Positions 24,572-33,314 of a stretch of 64,000 nucleotides of DNA are shown piece after piece. Source of the DNA: an uncultured Chitinophaga sp. GTDB lineage: Bacteria; Bacteroidota; Bacteroidia; Chitinophagales; Chitinophagaceae. Location: contig NZ_CALEJS010000026.1 in assembly GCF_937898475.1 (NCBI RefSeq), forward strand, positions 194,229-258,228. The letters are read 5' to 3'. The notes beneath the pieces were generated by a model. That model searched no databases and was not told the DNA's origin. It saw only the letters and a program-made list of their open reading frames with translations. The position numbers were made by a program, and so were the translations under genes. Position 1 is the stretch's first letter. Each line of letters starts with the position of its first letter.

Positions 24572-26245
24572 TCAATGGGCTTTTATGTTGCCCAGCCGCT
24601 CCTCAAATTCCTCTTTGGGGATTACCGCCTTATTTTTTATTTTGGTTTTGTAAGTATAAATCGTGTTAACGGAATAGCCTAAGATCTGTGCAATTTTTAC
24701 GTTGTCGTTGATGCCGATACGGATCAATGCAAAAATACGGAGGTCTGTGTTCAGTAATTCATGATCTTTCAGTTTGATCTGGTCTTCTTCCCGGAAGAAG
24801 GAATTGAACACCGCCACAAACTGGGGGAATATTTTCAGGAAGATGCGGTCAAAGTTCCGGAACAGCTCTTCCCGTTCTTCCCGAAGGTCGATATTATTTA
24901 CCAGGAACTTTACTTCCCCGTATTTATTATCAGCCAGTTTCTGTTCAACCGACTTTTTAAATTTCGTCATTTTATCGATATAGGAGGAATTTAACTGGAA
25001 GCAGTAGCCAATGTATTCCTCCTTGATCTTATTGGCCTCCATCAGCAGTTCGTTGATCGCCTGCTGACTGGCATGCGCTTCCGTGATGACCTGCTGGGCT
25101 GTTTTCAGTTTCTTATACTGCCGCAGGATGATCACAGCCAGCCATACCAGGGTGAGCAGCAGTACGGTAACGATAGCCGCATATACGAAAAGCAGCTTTT
25201 TCTGTGCTTCCACGGCGTTCACCTTTTCCCCTTCGATAATGGGGAGGATGGTGCTTAACTGCATTTTACGGAGCCGGGCACCGTAGAAAGTGGCATCCAT
25301 CAGGGCATATTCCACGTAGCGGGAGGCATGCTTTACATCCCGTTTCTTAAAAAGCAGCTCGGCCAGGATAAACATGGCAGTGGTTTCCTTGGTGCTGGAT
25401 CTGATATCTGCCATAGCGGCCCTCGCCATCAGGGGGATGGCCGTGTCAATTTGTCCGTCGTGTATATAAATATTACCCAGCGAAGAAGTGGCAATAGCCG
25501 TTTGATGCCAGGTGAGGTCTTTATGGGCTACGGCAAGGGCATAGTAATGCCGGGCGCTGTCCATCTGGCCGGCTTTAAAGTACCGGGTGCCCAGGTTATA
25601 GTCGTAATCGTAGGAGTGGAGCCGGTACAATTGCAGGGCGCTATCGGTACAGGCATTTCCCATGCGTATATAGGTGGGGCTGAAGTAGGCATCGTTGCTG
25701 TAATCCGCCATGTCATAGTAGAAGCGGCCCTTTAAACGATAGTATTCCGCCCGCATGCTGTCTGGCAGCATGGTTACATCCACCTGTGCCAGGTAATCGC
25801 CCGTTTCCTTAAACATACCGGAAGACAGCATAACGAACACCAGCTTAACACCGGCGTAGTTAATGAGTTGCGGATCACCCAGCTGCCGGGCCAGCGCCTG
25901 CATTTTACGGGCATAAGCAAAAGCAGAATCATATTTATACACCTTGAACTGCTCAAAAAGCTGTCCGCAGATCTCAAACTGTGCTTTTGCCCCGGCGTTC
26001 TTCGGATCATGCAGGGCATGCCGCCAGGCATTGATCTGCCTTACTCTTTCAGCATCGTATACGGGCGCTTCGTCAATAGTGGTGTTGAGTTGTTGCAAAA
26101 GACTGTCATTATCGGGACGTGCGAATCCCGGTACAGGCAGCAACAGTAATATTAACAGGATATATAGGTAGTTAATGGATCTTTTATGGCAATGTAGTCC
26201 TGACGGCGCAAGCACACTTACCCCAACGCTTTTGTTGACAGGCAT
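24572..26245 (-). CDS. TPR sensor/regulator with C-terminal HTH (DUF6377 type)
   Basis: 557 residues. An N-terminal hydrophobic segment (YLYILLILLLLPVPGFA) is a signal or anchor; the periplasmic half (~45-340) is made of TPR-like helices (YNLGTRYFKAGQMDSARHYYALA). One membrane span at ~350-370 (FVYAAIVTVLLLTLVWLAVII) leads to a cytoplasmic coiled stretch and the DUF6377 part, ending in a LuxR/GerE-like HTH: RIGINDNVKIAQILGYSVNTIYTYKTKIKNKA. Such proteins commonly sit upstream of susCD pairs and are thought to sense glycan in the periplasm and control the locus. Same strand as susC, which starts 433 bases downstream. Confidence 0.85.
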   Translation of the reverse strand: MPVNKSVGVSVLAPSGLHCHKRSINYLYILLILLLLPVPGFARPDNDSLLQQLNTTIDEAPVYDAERVRQINAWRHALHDPKNAGAKAQFEICGQLFEQFKVYKYDSAFAYARKMQALARQLGDPQLINYAGVKLVFVMLSSGMFKETGDYLAQVDVTMLPDSMRAEYYRLKGRFYYDMADYSNDAYFSPTYIRMGNACTDSALQLYRLHSYDYDYNLGTRYFKAGQMDSARHYYALAVAHKDLTWHQTAIATSSLGNIYIHDGQIDTAIPLMARAAMADIRSSTKETTAMFILAELLFKKRDVKHASRYVEYALMDATFYGARLRKMQLSTILPIIEGEKVNAVEAQKKLLFVYAAIVTVLLLTLVWLAVIILRQYKKLKTAQQVITEAHASQQAINELLMEANKIKEEYIGYCFQLNSSYIDKMTKFKKSVEQKLADNKYGEVKFLVNNIDLREEREELFRNFDRIFLKIFPQFVAVFNSFFREEDQIKLKDHELLNTDLRIFALIRIGINDNVKIAQILGYSVNTIYTYKTKIKNKAVIPKEEFEERLGNIKAH

Positions 26246-26295
26246 TTATTTTTTTGGGGGATAATGTAACAAAAAAAACTTAGTAAGCAAAGCCG

Positions 26296-27459
26296 CTAGG
26301 GTTTAAGTACCACCTTCACACAATTATCCTCTTTTTTGTTGAAGATATCATACATCTGCGCTGCATCGGTCAATGGCACGGTATGAGTAATAATATCATC
26401 CAGCACTACTTTGCCATCCGCTACCAGCCGGATAAGATTGTCCAGCCACCGTTGCACCCATGCCTGGCCGCCCATCAGCTGTATACTTTTTTCAAACCAC
26501 TGGTACAGCGGGTAGTTATCATACGGGGATCCGTATACGCCAACAACGGAAACCCGTCCGCCACGGCGTACGGTATCAAAACAGCTTTTCAGGGCCGACA
26601 TACTGCCTTTTTCTGCCTGCAGCACATTTGCGGCTTTCTGAAGTACGGTACGGTGTGCTTCCATTCCAACTGCATCTATGCAAACATCGGCGCCATAGCC
26701 GCCGGTCATCGCGCGTACCGCTTCTGCTACATCCACTTCTTCGTAATTAATAACTTCTGATTTTGCGGTGAGCTGTGCTTTCTCCAGACGGTAAGGCAGC
26801 CTGTCTACGCCAATCACTCTTTTAGCGCCGTGCAGCCAGGCGGCTTTCTGTGCCATGATGCCTACCGGTCCGCAGCCAAATACCACTACGGTATCGCCGG
26901 GCGCTACCTGCGCCCATTCACAGGCCGCCCATCCTGTAGGGAATATATCCGTCAGGAAAAGCATCTGTTCATCCGGCAGATCACCTGGCACCACCCGCAG
27001 GTTATGATCAGCATACAGCACCCTGGCATATTCTGCCTGTCCGCCGCTTACGGCGCCATACAGGTCTGTATATCCATACAACGCAGCGCCGGCTCCCTTC
27101 ATCTTGATGATCTCACCGGAGGGGCCATACATTTCCGGGTTGGAGTTTTCACAATGGGTGGGAAGCTCCATATTACAGAAATGGCAATGGCCGCAGGCAA
27201 TGGGGAAGGGCACTATCACGCGGTCTCCCGGTTTTATTTTAACGACAGCGCTACCTACCTCTTCTACAATGCCCATAAATTCATGTCCCAGTACCAGGTC
27301 ATGCGGCTGGGGGATCATTCCATTGTAAATATGGAGGTCTGATCCGCAAATGGCCGTGGAGGTTACGCGGATAATGGCGTCTGTTGGCGCCTGGATAACA
27401 GGATCGTCTACGTTGTCAACGCTTACATCTTTGGGTTTGTGAAATACCAGCGCTTTCAT
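26296..27459 (-). CDS. Zinc-dependent alcohol dehydrogenase (MDR)
   Basis: 387 residues, the length of the formaldehyde-dehydrogenase-like zinc ADHs. Catalytic zinc ligands lie in TAICGSDLHIYNG and GHEFMGIVEEVG; the structural zinc lobe is CGHCHFCNMELPTHC. FGCGPVGIMAQKAAW is the Rossmann GxGxxG and GVDRLPYR ends its beta-2, so NAD is likely. Cytoplasmic, oxidising an alcohol or hydroxymethyl adduct. ATG 27459 has an ATGAC-N3-GTCAT palindrome 28-40 bases upstream. It is alone, between the TPR regulator and an ADH relic of a different ADH branch. The natural substrate cannot be read. Confidence 0.88.
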   Translation of the reverse strand: MKALVFHKPKDVSVDNVDDPVIQAPTDAIIRVTSTAICGSDLHIYNGMIPQPHDLVLGHEFMGIVEEVGSAVVKIKPGDRVIVPFPIACGHCHFCNMELPTHCENSNPEMYGPSGEIIKMKGAGAALYGYTDLYGAVSGGQAEYARVLYADHNLRVVPGDLPDEQMLFLTDIFPTGWAACEWAQVAPGDTVVVFGCGPVGIMAQKAAWLHGAKRVIGVDRLPYRLEKAQLTAKSEVINYEEVDVAEAVRAMTGGYGADVCIDAVGMEAHRTVLQKAANVLQAEKGSMSALKSCFDTVRRGGRVSVVGVYGSPYDNYPLYQWFEKSIQLMGGQAWVQRWLDNLIRLVADGKVVLDDIITHTVPLTDAAQMYDIFNKKEDNCVKVVLKP

Positions 27460-27603
27460 AATTGTACTTTAATGGATCAGGAAATAATGACTACGTCATC
27501 AGTCCTGCAATTATGAAACCTGATATTAAACAGCCTTTAAACAGCAGTTGAAACTTGAATATTGGGTATATTTTTCCTGAAACCGGGGCAGTGTATCAGC
27601 GGC

Positions 27604-27894
27604 TCAGCGATGGTGCTTAAGCACAATCCTGTAGCGGGCTTTACCTTCCTGCAGCTGCCTGATCGCCTCATTCACTTTTTCCATCGGGAACTCCTCAACA
27701 ATCGGGTAAATATTATGCCTTACACAGAAATCCAGCATGGTCCTGATCAATGCAGGGCTGCCGCCCGGACTGCCGGCAATTGATTTTCCGCCATTGATCA
27801 GGCTGAAAGAAGGAACAACCACCGGTTCGGGTACAATACCTACTATATGAAACCTTCCCTTATTGGCAAGGCAGCTTAAATAGCTGTCCCAATC
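27604..27894 (-). pseudogene. C-terminal remnant of a second alcohol dehydrogenase
   Basis: About 95 residues (YLSCLANKGRFHIVGIVPEP ... IVEEFPMEKVNEAIRQLQ, ending RYRIVLKHHR) match the last quarter of YahK/cinnamyl-type zinc ADHs. The zinc sites, the Rossmann core and about 230 upstream residues are missing. The open frame runs on to an ATG at 27978, but those codons are shadow of the AraC end. The fragment starts where the AraC gene ends, in another frame, so a deletion seems to have joined the two genes. Not expected to be active. Confidence 0.8.
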
Positions 27895-28765
27895 TTGACT
27901 GCCGGGGAGGATGCCCGGTTTTCTTTTTAAAGAAGTTGTAGAAGTAATTAGGATGTTCAAAGCCCAGGCTGTAGCCAATTTCAGCCGCCGTCCAGCCGGT
28001 ATGCCTCAGCAGGGCCTTTGCCTCCAGTAATATCCTGTCGGAGATATGCTCCGAAGTGGGTTTGCCGCTTACCTGCTGAAGGGCATGGTTCAGATGGTTA
28101 ACATGGATGGACAGTGCATTTGCAAAGTCGCCTGCCTTTCTCAGTTTCAGTGAATGATCCGGCGCATCGACAGGGAACTGTCTTTCCAGCAGCTCAAAAA
28201 ACCGGGAGGCGATGCGTTCAGCGGCGGTATGTTGTTTTATCTCATTGACAGCAGGCGCCATCTTCAGCGCTTCATGAATAATGAGAGGGAGATAACTGCG
28301 CAGCAGATCATATTTGTATACGTAGTCCGACGCTATCTCTGCAAGCATTTTACGGAAGATGCCACTGATATATTTTACCTGTGCGCTTTTCAGGAAGTAC
28401 ACAGGATGGCTGCCGGTCTTAAAGATGGGGGAGTGCTGGATACTTTCATTACGGTCGTTCCCATGCAGGAATTCTTTCCTGAACAGGCAGAAGAAACCGG
28501 GTTGCTCCGGAGAGATGGGCTCCCAGGCAAAAGGCATGAGGGGGTTGAAAAATACCAGTGCCGGCTGTCTGATCTCAATATCATGATGGTGCCAGCTAAG
28601 CCTGCTTTTGCCCTGCAGCAGTGATATTTTATAAAAATCCCTCCTGTTATAGATGTGAGGTTCGTTACAGTAAGATTCGTTTTCAAACACATTCACCAGG
28701 CTGGCGGTTTCAGGAAAAATGCCCCGTTCATGATAAAACGCTTCAACAGTCTGTTTCTTTCTCAT
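27860..28765 (-). CDS. AraC-family regulator, C-terminus at a deletion join
   Basis: 301 residues. Effector domain with FYKISLLQGKS and NPLMPFAWEPIS; HTH units AGDFANALSIHVNHLNHALQQ and WTAAEIGYSLGFEHPNYFYNFFKKKTGHPP. A paralogue of 5771-6676 and 15027-15941. After GHPPRQSR the last ~13 codons overlap the ADH remnant in another frame (LGQLFKLPCQ), so the original tail is lost; the DNA-binding part looks complete. TAGTTTTG (28770-28777) ends 4 bases before the ATG. It probably once controlled the lost ADH, and might still bind its own promoter. Confidence 0.85.
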   Translation of the reverse strand: MRKKQTVEAFYHERGIFPETASLVNVFENESYCNEPHIYNRRDFYKISLLQGKSRLSWHHHDIEIRQPALVFFNPLMPFAWEPISPEQPGFFCLFRKEFLHGNDRNESIQHSPIFKTGSHPVYFLKSAQVKYISGIFRKMLAEIASDYVYKYDLLRSYLPLIIHEALKMAPAVNEIKQHTAAERIASRFFELLERQFPVDAPDHSLKLRKAGDFANALSIHVNHLNHALQQVSGKPTSEHISDRILLEAKALLRHTGWTAAEIGYSLGFEHPNYFYNFFKKKTGHPPRQSRLGQLFKLPCQ

Positions 28766-28769
28766 AGAT

Positions 28770-28777
28770 CAAAACTA
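28770..28777 (-). promoter_or_regulatory. TAGTTTTG -7 element, AraC gene
   Basis: An exact TAnnTTTG on the minus strand, 4 bases before the ATG at 28765, the same geometry as at 5759 and 15015. Confidence 0.6.
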
Positions 28778-28899
28778 AGTAATCAGCCCTTAAAGTGCAT
28801 GCCTGCTGCCATTCAGCGGCCCAATGTGACCATTAACCGGTTTTTCCTTGCATTTGTAAACCGGGATGACTATTTTCCGCCATTCACCTATATGAACGC

Positions 28900-30006
28900 A
28901 TGGTAACAGGAACATTAACATCACCGAAGACAGCTGCGGACTTACTGAAAAGCAGGCAGCATTTTGAATTACTGGATGGCCTCAGAGGCGTAGCTGCCCT
29001 TGTGGTGGTTGTATTCCATTTCCTGGAATTTGTATATCCGGATTATAGCAATAGCCCGGCAGGGCACGGGTTCCTGGCAGTAGACTTCTTCTTCTGCCTG
29101 AGTGGGTTTGTGATTGCTTATGCCTATGACGACCGCATCGGGAAGATAGGCGTTAAAGAATTTTTTAAGTCAAGGTTGATCCGTCTGCATCCCCTGGTGA
29201 TGTTTGGGGCTGTACTTGGTTTGATCACTTACCTGTTTGATCCCTTTGCCGCACCGCCCGCAGGCTATGGCATTGGTCAGGTGGCAGTGATCTTTATTAC
29301 CTGCATGCTGCTGATCCCTTATCCTTTTATGGAGGAGCGCTTTAACAACCTGTTCCTCCTTAACGCGCCTGCCTGGTCGCTGTTCTGGGAGTATATTGCC
29401 AATATTGTCTACGCGCTCATCCTGTGTAAACTACCCAGGCGTATATTACTGCTGGTGGGCATTGCAGCAGCGGTATGGCTCAGCTATGTAGCCTATAGTG
29501 CGGGTAACCTGCTGGGAGGCTGGGGTTCCGCCTCTATCCCGGATGGTATCGCACGGGTGTCTTTTTCTTTTACTGCAGGCATGCTGGTATACCGTTATAA
29601 TTTCATTATAAAGAATAAGCTCGGCTTCCTGGGACTGACTATCCTGTTGCTGGCAGCATTGCTGATGCCGGGCACCAAACTGAACTGGCTGACGGAGCTG
29701 GTGGCGGTAGTAGTGTATTTTCCGCTGCTGGTGGCGCTGGGTGCAGGTTCCCAACTGAATGACCGGGCCAGGGGCATATGTGCTTTCTCCGGTAAGATCT
29801 CGTACCCGCTCTACATGACGCACTATGGCTTTATCTGGATATTTGGCCACTACTACAATGAACATAAGCCAGGCGGTACGGAGCTGTTCCAGGTGATAGC
29901 CCTCTCAACGCTGGCGCTCATCGGGCTGGCTTATCTTGTGTTGAAACTGTATGATGAGCCTTTGCGGAAATACCTTACCGGTAAGAGAAAGAAAATTGCC
30001 AGCTAA
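28900..30006 (+). CDS. Acyltransferase 3 family membrane protein
   Basis: 368 residues, about ten membrane spans. The opening FELLDGLRGVAALVVVVFHF is the acyltransferase-3 signature, with the conserved Arg and His; GFLAVDFFFCLSGFVIAYAY and NAPAWSLFWEYIAN follow as usual. These enzymes move acyl groups, often acetyl or succinyl, onto sugars of polysaccharide, lipid or glycoside in the inner membrane. It is divergent from the AraC gene at 28765. ATGAACGCATGGTAA, a 4-codon frame, overlaps the start. The acceptor is unknown. Confidence 0.87.
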   Translation: MVTGTLTSPKTAADLLKSRQHFELLDGLRGVAALVVVVFHFLEFVYPDYSNSPAGHGFLAVDFFFCLSGFVIAYAYDDRIGKIGVKEFFKSRLIRLHPLVMFGAVLGLITYLFDPFAAPPAGYGIGQVAVIFITCMLLIPYPFMEERFNNLFLLNAPAWSLFWEYIANIVYALILCKLPRRILLLVGIAAAVWLSYVAYSAGNLLGGWGSASIPDGIARVSFSFTAGMLVYRYNFIIKNKLGFLGLTILLLAALLMPGTKLNWLTELVAVVVYFPLLVALGAGSQLNDRARGICAFSGKISYPLYMTHYGFIWIFGHYYNEHKPGGTELFQVIALSTLALIGLAYLVLKLYDEPLRKYLTGKRKKIAS

Positions 30007-30043
30007 CGGCAACGCGGGTAAATACTTTTATCTGCTGAATCTT

Positions 30044-30051
30044 TATCTTTG
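30044..30051 (+). promoter_or_regulatory. TATCTTTG -7 element, metallo-beta-lactamase gene
   Basis: An exact TAnnTTTG match, ending 21 bases before ATG 30073; it makes the in-frame TTG at 30049 an unlikely start. Confidence 0.6.
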
Positions 30052-30072
30052 GTGCCTTCAGACACAAATATT

Positions 30073-30945
30073 ATGATGCTGTTTAAAAGATTGTTACCCG
30101 TATTCTTTGCTGTTGCTGTCAGCTGTTCTGCCTATGCTCAAAAGCTTGTAAGGCTTCCCAACCTGGATAAGGAATGGTCGCAGGACTACCCGCCTTTCCG
30201 TATTGCAGGTAACCTGTATTACGTTGGTACCTACGAGCTGGCGGCTTACCTGGTTGCCACCCCGCAGGGACACGTACTGATTAATACAGGATTGGATGAT
30301 TCCGCCCCCCTGATCCGTGCTCACGTAGAAAAGCTCGGCTTTAAGATAAAGGATATCAAAATACTGCTGACCAACCAGGCGCATTTTGACCATGTAGGCG
30401 CTATGGCTGCCATTAAGGAGGCAAGCGGCGCGCAAATGATGGTGAGTGCAAAAGATGCTCCGTCAATGGCAGACGGTGGCAATTCAGACTATGTGATGGG
30501 AGGTAAAGGCCCTATGTTCCTGCCCGTAAAAGCCGGACGGCTGCTGCACGACCGTGATACCATACAACTGGGCGGTACAGCCATTGTGATGCTTGATCAT
30601 CCCGGCCATACCAGGGGCTCCTGCAGCTTTTTGATCGATGTAAAGGATGAACGTCAAACCTATCGTGTGCTGATTGCCAATATGCCTTCTATACTGGACG
30701 AAACAAAGCTGGCAGGTATGCCGGGTTACCCGGAAGTAGGTAAAGATTATGCCTATACGCTGAAAGCTATGAAAGGTTTACAATTTGATCTCTGGCTGGC
30801 TGCTCACGCCAGTCAGTTTAGGTTGCATAAAAAGCATCAGCCGGGAGATGCTTACCAGCCGGAAGTTTTTAAAGACCGTGCAGGGTATGATGCGGCACTG
30901 GAGGCGTTAACAAAGGCGTATCAGAAAAAGCTGAACGATAAATAG
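30073..30945 (+). CDS. Subclass B3 metallo-beta-lactamase, GOB-like
   Basis: 290 residues; a signal peptide ends near VSCSAYAQ. The zinc motif reads NQAHFDHVG: the first His of HxHxDH is Gln, as in GOB enzymes of Elizabethkingia, whose Zn1 site is altered. Other ligands: His in HPGHTRGSCSF and His in LAAHASQF. The beta-lactamase fold start (YYVGTYELAAYLVATPQG, LINTGLDD) is typical B3. It should hydrolyse beta-lactams in the periplasm; GOB works with a single zinc. No regulator is adjacent; the gene has its own -7 box and a neighbouring GH31 relic. Spectrum cannot be read from sequence. Confidence 0.88.
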   Translation: MMLFKRLLPVFFAVAVSCSAYAQKLVRLPNLDKEWSQDYPPFRIAGNLYYVGTYELAAYLVATPQGHVLINTGLDDSAPLIRAHVEKLGFKIKDIKILLTNQAHFDHVGAMAAIKEASGAQMMVSAKDAPSMADGGNSDYVMGGKGPMFLPVKAGRLLHDRDTIQLGGTAIVMLDHPGHTRGSCSFLIDVKDERQTYRVLIANMPSILDETKLAGMPGYPEVGKDYAYTLKAMKGLQFDLWLAAHASQFRLHKKHQPGDAYQPEVFKDRAGYDAALEALTKAYQKKLNDK

Positions 30946-31035
30946 TATTATTTCTTTTTTCGTTTTACCAAACGGCGATAAACCAGGCAACCGCATGGAA
31001 GAACATGGTGGACGAGGCTGCCATGGGGCTGGGGA

Positions 31036-31749
31036 TTGTCTGATATGGGACCACTGGAAGACAGGAACAACCCGCTGCCGTCCGAACTGAACAACGCTGC
31101 CATTGAACCGGTGGTGAAACAATATGATGAGCTGCGCTACCGCCTGATGCCGTATACCTACACACTGGCCTGGGAAGCCCGTAATACCGGTATGCCTTTT
31201 ATGCGGGCTATGTGGCTGCACTATCCTACAGATACCATAGCCAGCCGGATGGGTAAACAGTACCTCTGGGGCCGCGACCTGCTGATAGCGCCGGTATACC
31301 AGCCGCATGCCACCACACGCACCGTTTATCTTCCGGAGGGCGACTGGTACGATTGGTGGACGAATACAAAGGAGACGGGTGCAAAGATGATCACCCGTAA
31401 AGTAGACCTTTCCATTATGCCCATTTATGTAAGGGCCGGGGCCATTATCCCGGTTGATCCGATAAGACAATACACCGCGCAAACAGTGAATGATCCCACT
31501 ACTTTAAAAGTCTATCGTGGCGCTGACGGACAGTACACTTTGTACGAAGATGATGGTACCAGTGAAGACTACCTGAAGGGTAAAACCACGCTTACCCGCT
31601 TTACATGGGATGATGATGCGGGGAAATTTACAATTGCGCCCCTCAGCAAAGGCAACATCAAAAAGCGCGTATTTAATGTACAGCTGCTGCCCGAAGGAAC
31701 CACCAGGCAGATAACCTATAATGACCGCCCTGTCAGCATTGTTTTCTAG
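31036..31749 (+). pseudogene. C-terminal remnant of a GH31 glycosidase
   Basis: About 236 residues match the C-terminal part of GH31 alpha-glucosidase/xylosidase: YDELRYRLMPYTYTLAWE, GKQYLWGRDLLIAPVYQ, DWYDWWT and the beta domain to the end. The catalytic barrel with both Asp (about 500 residues) is missing. The first codon (TTG 31036) directly follows an unrelated-looking 23-residue frame that stops at 31042 (QATAWKNMVDEAAMGLGIV), so a deletion join is likely near 31030-31045. Without the active site it cannot hydrolyse sugars. It ends 4 bases into the convergent LMF-like gene. Confidence 0.82.
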
Positions 31750-33245
31750 GGGATCCAGCCTCGCCGTTTCAGTGATCCTAACAACCTGGGATCATCTGCT
31801 GAAAGGGGCGGCAGCCAGTAACTGCCAATACGTGTACGGGTCCACCAAAGCCCTTCCGGGTTACCGGGCCTGGCAAAACGGTAACGATACAGGATAGCGC
31901 GTATGTAACGTGGGGGCTTGTCCGGGAAAGGATTACCGGCAAACAGTTTCAGCGTAGCAGGATCATTGTGCAGCAGTTTCCAGATAAGGTGCAAGGTCCA
32001 CGGATATTCGTCAGGACCAGACATGGACGCAAACCACATCTGCCAGTCTAAACGCGGTTGGTAAGGGGCGATCTGCGGCGGACGTTTATCAGGCGCCACG
32101 GGCAGGGCTTTATACGGATAGGCTTTCCAGTGGGCGTTATCATCAGGATGTTCATCCACCGTTCCTTCAAATACGACATTGAACCGTTCCTTTCCCACTG
32201 ATCCGAATGCACCGTAAGTGTTCACCAGCTCCAGGGGATCAAAGGACGCGTTCATCAGCTGCCGGGAGGAAAACATATTGTAAACGGGCTGTATGCTGAG
32301 CAAGGCAATCAGCACGGTAATGGCCCAGGAACATAATTGCATACCAGCATGCGGTTCGGCGTGATCCTGCGCCGTTGCCGCCATCCGCACCAGTTTTTTT
32401 GGAAGAAGTTTTGACCAGCAGGCATCATCAAAGCAGGCCAACACCGGTACAATGGTAAGCCAGTTCAGAAAGGAAAGGTTCCCGCTGAGGATGATAGTCA
32501 GCTGAAACAGGATGATCACTATACCCGCAATATAGCGCGCCATACGCGGCCAGAACAGGAACCAGGGGGCGAGCAGCTCTGCAAGATGGTTGAACCAGAC
32601 GCCGGCCTTTAATACAAGCGGCGGCATAAAATGGAACAGGCGGCTCAGCGGACCCGGTATAGGCTGTGTTTCGAAATGGTAGTACAGGGCAGTGCCGTCA
32701 CGCCAAACTTCATCTCCACGCATCTTGATCAATCCCGCACCCAGCATTACACGAAAGGCCAGCCAGCGGAAAAGGATGATAATGGCCAGCGGCGGTGGTC
32801 TTTTGGGGAACGGACGCATATCCAGCAGCGGGCACAGAAAGATGGCAAGAAATCCTGTTTCCAGCAGCTGGATCTCCCAACCGTAACCGTACCACTCCTG
32901 TCCCACATGTACCAGTGACATATAGAGCAGCCAGAGTATGGTCAGCATGATGGCATTGGCAAAGCCCGCCAACATCACGCAGGAAAGCAGGAAACCAATC
33001 CAGGCTACTGCCTGTAACGCTGCATCGCCCCGCACAAACCAGAACAGGGAAGGTATGCGCCTGAAGCCTGCACCTGTAGAACCAAAACGCTCAACAACGC
33101 GTTGCAGGAAATGATCCACCGGCAGCAGGCCGTTTTCTCCGATCAGCGGCACCACCTGGTAGATAGCCGCCAGGAAGGCGACGGCGTATATCGCTCCAAG
33201 CAGGCGAAGGAGGACGAAACGGGTAAGCCAGTAGGAAGGTACCAT
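31746..33245 (-). CDS. Lipase maturation factor (LMF) family membrane protein
   Basis: 499 residues with about eight membrane spans. FETQPIPGPLSRLFHFMP, GVWFNHLAELLAPWFLFWP and the late YQPRLDWQMWFA are the conserved blocks of the LMF1/LMF2 family. In animals LMF1 is an ER protein needed for lipase folding; in bacteria the role is not established. It sits in the inner membrane. ATG 33245 has AGGAA just before it. It starts 18 bases past the OmpA terminator on the same strand, so it needs its own promoter or read-through. No lipase is adjacent; the class 3 lipase at 56477 is far away. Confidence 0.85.
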   Translation of the reverse strand: MVPSYWLTRFVLLRLLGAIYAVAFLAAIYQVVPLIGENGLLPVDHFLQRVVERFGSTGAGFRRIPSLFWFVRGDAALQAVAWIGFLLSCVMLAGFANAIMLTILWLLYMSLVHVGQEWYGYGWEIQLLETGFLAIFLCPLLDMRPFPKRPPPLAIIILFRWLAFRVMLGAGLIKMRGDEVWRDGTALYYHFETQPIPGPLSRLFHFMPPLVLKAGVWFNHLAELLAPWFLFWPRMARYIAGIVIILFQLTIILSGNLSFLNWLTIVPVLACFDDACWSKLLPKKLVRMAATAQDHAEPHAGMQLCSWAITVLIALLSIQPVYNMFSSRQLMNASFDPLELVNTYGAFGSVGKERFNVVFEGTVDEHPDDNAHWKAYPYKALPVAPDKRPPQIAPYQPRLDWQMWFASMSGPDEYPWTLHLIWKLLHNDPATLKLFAGNPFPDKPPRYIRAILYRYRFARPGNPEGLWWTRTRIGSYWLPPLSADDPRLLGSLKRRGWIP

Positions 33246-33262
33246 TTCCTGAAGTTAAATAA

Positions 33263-33298
33263 AAAGCGGGTGCCCCATCAGCATGAGACACCCGCTTT
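33263..33298 (-). terminator. Terminator between OmpA and LMF genes
   Basis: AAAGCGGGTG (33263-33272) and CACCCGCTTT (33289-33298), 10-bp perfect arms with further pairing inside, followed on the minus strand by TTTTTATTT. It ends the OmpA transcript, but only 18 bases before the LMF start, so it could also tune LMF read-through. Confidence 0.85.
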
Positions 33299-33314
33299 AA
33301 GTTCCTTAGCTTAT

